From an uncultured bacterium (GTDB lineage Bacteria > Bacteroidota > Ignavibacteria > Kapaibacteriales > UBA4661), in assembly GCA_937899715.1 (NCBI GenBank), contig CALCNX010000059.1, forward strand, positions 1 to 10,403: a stretch of 10,403 nt of DNA, given 5' to 3'. The notes beneath the pieces are model-generated. The model was not told where the DNA came from. It saw only the letters and a list, made by a program, of their open reading frames with translations, and ran no database searches. The position numbers and the translations under genes were made by a program. Of this stretch, positions 7,375-10,403 are shown one piece after another. The stretch's first letter is position 1. Each line of letters starts with the position of its first letter.

Positions 7375-8019
7375 CTAACGAGGAGCTATAATACCGATGC
7401 GGATAGCAAAATCAGATGCCTCACGACGCGATGAAATACCTAGTTTCTGATAAATATTCTGAAGATGATTTTTGATGGTACTTTCGCTCAGACCAAGCTC
7501 ATCGGCAATTTCTTTATTACTCAGTCGAATATGACGCAGAACCGTTTGCTCGGCAGGTGTGAGGTGCACTTGAGAAAGCAGATAGTCAGATTTCATAGAC
7601 TGGCGGTGCCAGTGCGGACTTAGCCAAAAGCTACCGGGATTGCTTGCAATCCAGCGAATACCTTCCAAAAACACCGTTGGTGGTTCTTCTTTCGATACAA
7701 ACCCATTTGCTCCTGCGCTCAGAACGTCGTGAGGGCTTGCCAGATGAGAACCCGACATACACAGAATATTCTTTGTAAAGCCGTTTGCGCGGAGCTGCTT
7801 GGCTACCTCCAAGCCCGTCATATCCGGCAAATCAATATCAATCACAAGCATATCCGACTCTGTTTCAGCAAGTGCCTTTAGTGTTTCTCCTCCCCGCAAT
7901 GCCGTTCCGACCACCCGCACGTGAGGAAGTCCCGTATCGGCTTCAATCCACATCATAAGGGCAAAACGCGCCATTTCGTGGTCATCGGTAATAAAAACGA
8001 GGATACTATCACTTGCCAT
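7375..8019 (-). CDS. NarL/FixJ-type response regulator (receiver + LuxR helix-turn-helix)
   Basis: 214 aa, full length for the family. The receiver domain (about 5-122) has the acidic pair D12/D13, phospho-acceptor D61 in 'VIDIDLPDMTGLEV' (59-72), a switch serine at S89 ('CMSGS') and the conserved lysine K110 ('FVSK'). A linker of about 25 residues leads to the LuxR-type DNA-binding domain (about 151-213): 'LTPAEQTVLRHI' (153-164), 'LSNKEIADELGLSESTIKNH' (166-185) and 'LGISSR' (193-198). Phosphorylation by a sensor kinase should promote dimerisation and DNA binding. No histidine kinase is in the window, so the partner is unknown. The gene is 204 bp upstream of the T9SS propeller pair on the same strand and divergent from the secreted helical protein gene, so either could be a target. 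No Shine-Dalgarno precedes the ATG, but no better start exists. Confidence 0.93.
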   Translation of the reverse strand: MASDSILVFITDDHEMARFALMMWIEADTGLPHVRVVGTALRGGETLKALAETESDMLVIDIDLPDMTGLEVAKQLRANGFTKNILCMSGSHLASPHDVLSAGANGFVSKEEPPTVFLEGIRWIASNPGSFWLSPHWHRQSMKSDYLLSQVHLTPAEQTVLRHIRLSNKEIADELGLSESTIKNHLQNIYQKLGISSRREASDFAIRIGIIAPR

Positions 8020-8425
8020 AGTATTTTTGAAAGGATGGGATATGCTGTCAAAGCCAGTCCACTGCTAACCTAGTAGAATATGATTATCTCATTACACAAG
8101 CCGTAAATATACAAATATGTGTCAGTAATCAGCTATCTAAACTGGCGAAAGACAGACAAAAAATCTGCCCAATCTACGACAACGCCATACAGCAAGGATA
8201 GCACACACGTTTTTCAGCCATACTGACGAATTTCTCACAAAAGTTTACTTGCTTTGTGGTATATTTGGGATGCAGTTTTTATTGCGCTGCACAAATCTCT
8301 TAAACCTTTCGCCTGTTTCTGCGCCTCCAATGAAGGAGAATGGATACCGCACTCGCATTCGCACAGGCACTCTGACAACAAAAGCAAGCAATCCTACACC
8401 AATTTTATTTTGTGAGACTCCCCAT
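8020..8425. other. Divergent intergenic region with candidate promoter(s)
   Basis: This 406-bp gap lies between the response-regulator start (minus) and the helical protein start (plus). The best signal is TATATTTG at 8260-8267 on the plus strand, an exact match to the Bacteroidota -7 consensus TAnnTTTG, but the -33 TTTG is weak. A start near 8274 would give a leader of about 150 nt before the ATG at 8426. On the minus strand TTGACA occurs at 8051-8046, but the matching -10 would fall within a few bases of the response-regulator ATG, so it is doubtful. No RNA gene, riboswitch motif or small gene with a clear start signal was recognised. Confidence 0.4.
8260..8267 (+). promoter_or_regulatory. 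Candidate Bacteroidota-type -7 promoter element
   Basis: TATATTTG matches TAnnTTTG exactly. It is the only such match I found in the gap on the sense strand of the downstream gene. The expected upstream TTTG at about -33 is only approximated (TTTC at 8231-8234, too far). If used, it starts transcription after the more upstream ATG at 8249 and so supports the shorter form of the protein. Confidence 0.3.
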
Positions 8426-9235
8426 ATGAAACGACGTTCCAACGATACAGCAGCTATGACTTTTCCGGCAACGATTGTAGCTCTCTGCGTTGTACTTTTC
8501 GGTCTTTCACCGCTTACTTCACCGACCGCTTTTGCACAACAAGAAAAGGTCTTCGTTCCCTCGGCACGCCTTGTTTTCCGCGCACTGGACTCGCTTTCAA
8601 AATCCAAAGTAACATGGAAAGGACTATCGTCGTACAGCAGAACCAGCACCTACAACAGTCGCTACACCATTGCGCTTAATCTTGGCTCCCGCGTAAGCGA
8701 CGCATTCGTGGCATCGCAAGCAAAAGACGACGAAAAATTCCTTCAGATGGCACTCACCATGAGCGAACTCGCTGCGAAGCTCGGTGCTGAAATTGACCCT
8801 TCGCTCAATCAAAAAATGCTTGACCTCGTAAAAGCAGGTAACTGGAACGAAGTTCGCACTATTCTGGACAAGCAACAAGAAGACACAAAAAGAAAATTGA
8901 ACCGTCTCGACAAAGACGCTTCGGTACTCGTTGTAGTAGGTGGTTGGTTGGAAGGGCTGAACATCACCAGCAAAGCGCTTACAACGAACTATAACGAAAG
9001 CGCCAGCACGATTATCGCAAGCCCCAAACTGCTGGAGTATCTTGCAGGCGAACTCGGCAACATCAGCACCACTGCTCGCAATCACCAAATTGTTCGCAAG
9101 CTCGCTCCGGCGCTGAATGAAATCAAAAACCTTGTGAACGTCGAAAAAGGAAAGCCTGTTCCTGCCGAAAGCATCAAGAAAATCTATGCTATCACCTCAG
9201 GATTGATTAAGGAAATTGAGAACGCGAAAGATTAA
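8426..9235 (+). CDS. Exported alpha-helical protein of unknown function
   Basis: 269 aa. I do not recognise the family. Residues 1-37 form a signal peptide: a basic start (MKRR), a hydrophobic core 'TIVALCVVLFGL' (16-27) and an 'AFA|QQ' cleavage site. The mature part looks almost wholly helical and soluble, with no further membrane segment, no cysteine and no T9SS tail, so a periplasmic location is likely. Notable segments are 'NSRYTIALNLGSRVSDAF' (77-94), a charged amphipathic region (140-165) and 'VVVGGWLEGLNITSKAL' (169-185), which is Gly/Trp-containing and looks like a conserved core. The frame is open back to an ATG at 8249, and another in-frame ATG is at 8330. I chose 8426 because the signal peptide starts there and a candidate promoter lies at 8260-8267. 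No Shine-Dalgarno is visible. It stands alone on the plus strand and ends before a strong terminator. Confidence 0.85.
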   Translation: MKRRSNDTAAMTFPATIVALCVVLFGLSPLTSPTAFAQQEKVFVPSARLVFRALDSLSKSKVTWKGLSSYSRTSTYNSRYTIALNLGSRVSDAFVASQAKDDEKFLQMALTMSELAAKLGAEIDPSLNQKMLDLVKAGNWNEVRTILDKQQEDTKRKLNRLDKDASVLVVVGGWLEGLNITSKALTTNYNESASTIIASPKLLEYLAGELGNISTTARNHQIVRKLAPALNEIKNLVNVEKGKPVPAESIKKIYAITSGLIKEIENAKD

Positions 9236-9294
9236 GACTACATTACCACGATAGTCGTTTCCGTACAGCATAATATCACAGAGACTCTACCTCG

Positions 9295-9335
9295 GAAAGC
9301 CTGTAAGTTTTTTTACTTACAGGCTTTCTTGTTTT
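9295..9335 (+). terminator. Strong rho-independent terminator
   Basis: A perfect 14-bp stem (GAAAGCCTGTAAGT at 9295-9308 with ACTTACAGGCTTTC at 9315-9328) encloses a loop of six T. It is followed by TTGTTTT (9329-9335). It lies 59 nt after the stop codon of the exported helical protein. In the opposite direction no T-run follows, so it serves the plus strand only. Confidence 0.9.
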
Positions 9336-9357
9336 AGCGAAATTTGTTGATTGGGTT

Positions 9358-9384
9358 GGGCTTGTATGTCTGCGCGACAAGCCC
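9358..9384. repeat. Small inverted repeat in convergent intergenic region
   Basis: GGGCTTGT (9358-9365) and ACAAGCCC (9377-9384) form a perfect 8-bp stem with an 11-nt loop. It is about 70 nt past the stop of the NTF2-like gene on the minus strand. There is no U-run on either strand, so intrinsic termination is unlikely; it could mark or protect a 3' end. Confidence 0.35.
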
Positions 9385-9454
9385 GTATGAATAGAGCATC
9401 ACCACGATAGCCTCCGAAAAGTACGAAGTCTGAAATTACTACACATCATGAGCT

Positions 9455-9946
9455 TCATGGAGAAGGTGGAATAAGAGTATTTTGGTCGTGCACAAGCCGC
9501 CATCCGTTTTTGTCCTTCTTAAAGATAAGCAGCAAGTAATAATCCATTACTAGCGGCTGCCCGTCCGCCTTTTTGTCGGTGTAATGAACTTTCAGCAATA
9601 CTGAGGACAGAAAGCGTGTTTCGTTTATTGCTTGCAGAGAATAGACAAACTTCCAGTCTTGCTCCGAAAACCATTCGCGAATCACCTTCAAATACTGCTC
9701 TTTGCCCTCAATATGCTCACCGCGCGGAAGAATAAGATGGATATTGTCATCTTTGGCAATCGTCTCTGAGTAAGCCCTGAAATCTCTCTGCTCTATTGCT
9801 CGCAGATGCTTTTGTAATGTTGTCAGAAAAGATGTATGCTGTGCGGAATTGATGTGGGTCTGTGCTAACAATGGGTATGTACACACAAGAATTATGCTTG
9901 CAATAAAGCAAACTATAAATTTTCGTCTTAGTGCGAATAGTATCAT
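9455..9946 (-). CDS. Exported NTF2/SnoaL-like (DUF4440-type) protein
   Basis: 163 aa. Residues 1-29 form a signal peptide (basic 'LRRKF', hydrophobic 'IVCFIASIILVC', end near LLAQ). The rest (about 40-158) has the pattern of a single cone-shaped NTF2-like domain. It opens with a helix 'LQKHLRAIEQRDFRAYSETI' (44-63), continues with a middle section 'HIEGKEQYLKVIREWF' (78-93), and ends with strands carrying 'YYLLLIFKKDKNGWRLVHDQ' (136-155). This close is typical of SnoaL/DUF4440 proteins, where it reads roughly 'F.k.dg.WklvHdq.T'. Members range from small-molecule isomerases to ligand-binding modules; no catalytic residues can be assigned here. The start ATG overlaps the stop of the upstream methyltransferase remnant (ATGA at 9946-9943), which implies translational coupling. 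There is no independent Shine-Dalgarno. Confidence 0.8.
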   Translation of the reverse strand: MILFALRRKFIVCFIASIILVCTYPLLAQTHINSAQHTSFLTTLQKHLRAIEQRDFRAYSETIAKDDNIHLILPRGEHIEGKEQYLKVIREWFSEQDWKFVYSLQAINETRFLSSVLLKVHYTDKKADGQPLVMDYYLLLIFKKDKNGWRLVHDQNTLIPPSP

Positions 9947-10386
9947 AATAGGGTAGAAAAAGTAGACAATTTTTCAAATTTCGATTCTACTATTGGCTTT
10001 TGGGCAACAACAACTCGAACAGGCGGAAATATCAGGAAACTCAAGCCCGAGCGGTAAATACGCTCCATTCCACATTCTCCGAGACTTTGTTCATATTCAT
10101 CCGTAGAACGAAAATCCTGTACCAGCACTCTGCCACCCGGCTTTAAAACGCGAACAATCTCTGCAATAGCTTGTTTTCTCCCTTCCGCATCGGGAATATT
10201 ATGAATCGCCATGCTGGAAACAACAACATCAAATGTTTCTGCCTCGAAAGGCATTTGCCGCATATCGCCTGTATGAATTTCCACGCGCTCTGCAACACCC
10301 TCCAAACGAGCATTGTCAAGAGTTTTCTCTGCCGTATTGCCTGATAAATGAGGTGTACCCCATTGTTTGGACAGCAAAACCGTGAT
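9943..10386 (-). pseudogene. Class I SAM-dependent methyltransferase, N-terminally truncated (probably broken)
   Basis: About 144 aa can be read from a possible TTG start at 10377; the frame is closed by a TAA at 10387-10389. The visible part is the C-terminal two thirds of a Methyltransf_11/25-like enzyme: 'LSGNTAEKTLDNARLEGVAE' (11-30), 'GDMRQMPF' (37-44, acidic loop), 'FDVVVSSMAIHNI' (49-61, post-motif strand) and 'RVLKPGGRVLVQDF' (76-89). The SAM-binding motif I (DxGxGxG) should lie some 15-30 residues before residue 6, but the frame is stopped there and no ATG is present. The other two minus-strand frames in the remaining bases do not read like the family either. The gene is therefore either truncated or split by an event at the window edge. 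A sequencing frameshift remains possible because only 14 bases lie beyond the stop. Its stop overlaps the start of the NTF2-like gene (ATGA). Confidence 0.6.
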
Positions 10387-10403
10387 TTATAGATAATATT
10401 TTC

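Noticed and set aside
8245..8649. Minus-strand open frame of 134 codons opposite the secreted helical protein
   Set aside because: It covers the signal-peptide coding region and promoter of the plus-strand gene and shows no protein features.
9358..9384. Hairpin as terminator of the NTF2-like gene
   Set aside because: Only 8 bp of stem, about 70 nt past the stop, and no T-run on either strand.
9241..9410. Repeated CCACGATAG on both sides of the 9295-9335 terminator as a possible target-site duplication
   Set aside because: Only 9 bases match, there are no terminal inverted repeats, and the enclosed DNA is an ordinary terminator.

Overview
The window most resembles a chromosomal segment of a free-living Gram-negative bacterium of the Bacteroidota/Chlorobiota/Ignavibacteria/Kapabacteria neighbourhood. 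The strongest clue is two adjacent large exported proteins that both end in a type IX secretion system (T9SS) type A sorting domain. One of these carries the 'GQNYPNPF' signature common in Ignavibacteria/Kapabacteria-like genomes. Shine-Dalgarno signals are mostly weak or absent, which also fits that group. The assignment is inference from protein features; there is no rRNA or other phylogenetic marker here.

Layout, left to right. Positions 1-128 hold a dense set of nested inverted repeats that is probably cut by the window edge. Next comes a minus-strand gene for an exported metal-dependent amidohydrolase (170-1777). Upstream of it, at 1778-1950, are weak promoter-like signals and a good minus-strand terminator that closes the next transcription unit. 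That unit is a minus-strand pair of T9SS cargo proteins, transcribed 754 aa first and then 966 aa (7170 to 1951, 54 bp between them). Both are rich in BNR/Asp-box beta-propeller repeats. A 204-bp leader separates the pair from an orphan NarL/LuxR-type response regulator (7375-8019, minus). A 406-bp divergent intergenic region follows, then a plus-strand gene for a secreted helical protein of unknown function (8426-9235) ending in a textbook rho-independent terminator (9295-9335). The right end holds a minus-strand pair: a class I methyltransferase missing its N-terminal SAM-binding part, overlapping by ATGA a small exported NTF2/SnoaL-like protein (9455-9946).

How the genes may work together: at least five of the seven genes encode exported proteins. 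The two propeller proteins are probably delivered to the surface or medium by T9SS. The response regulator sits just upstream of them on the same strand and is a plausible but unproven local regulator. Nothing visible ties the amidohydrolase, the unknown helical protein or the NTF2-like protein functionally to the T9SS pair. I see no tRNA, rRNA, CRISPR array, transposase, integrase or phage gene. The best candidates for something undescribed are the secreted unknown protein, the nested inverted-repeat element and the truncated methyltransferase; I do not see a clear new multi-gene system.
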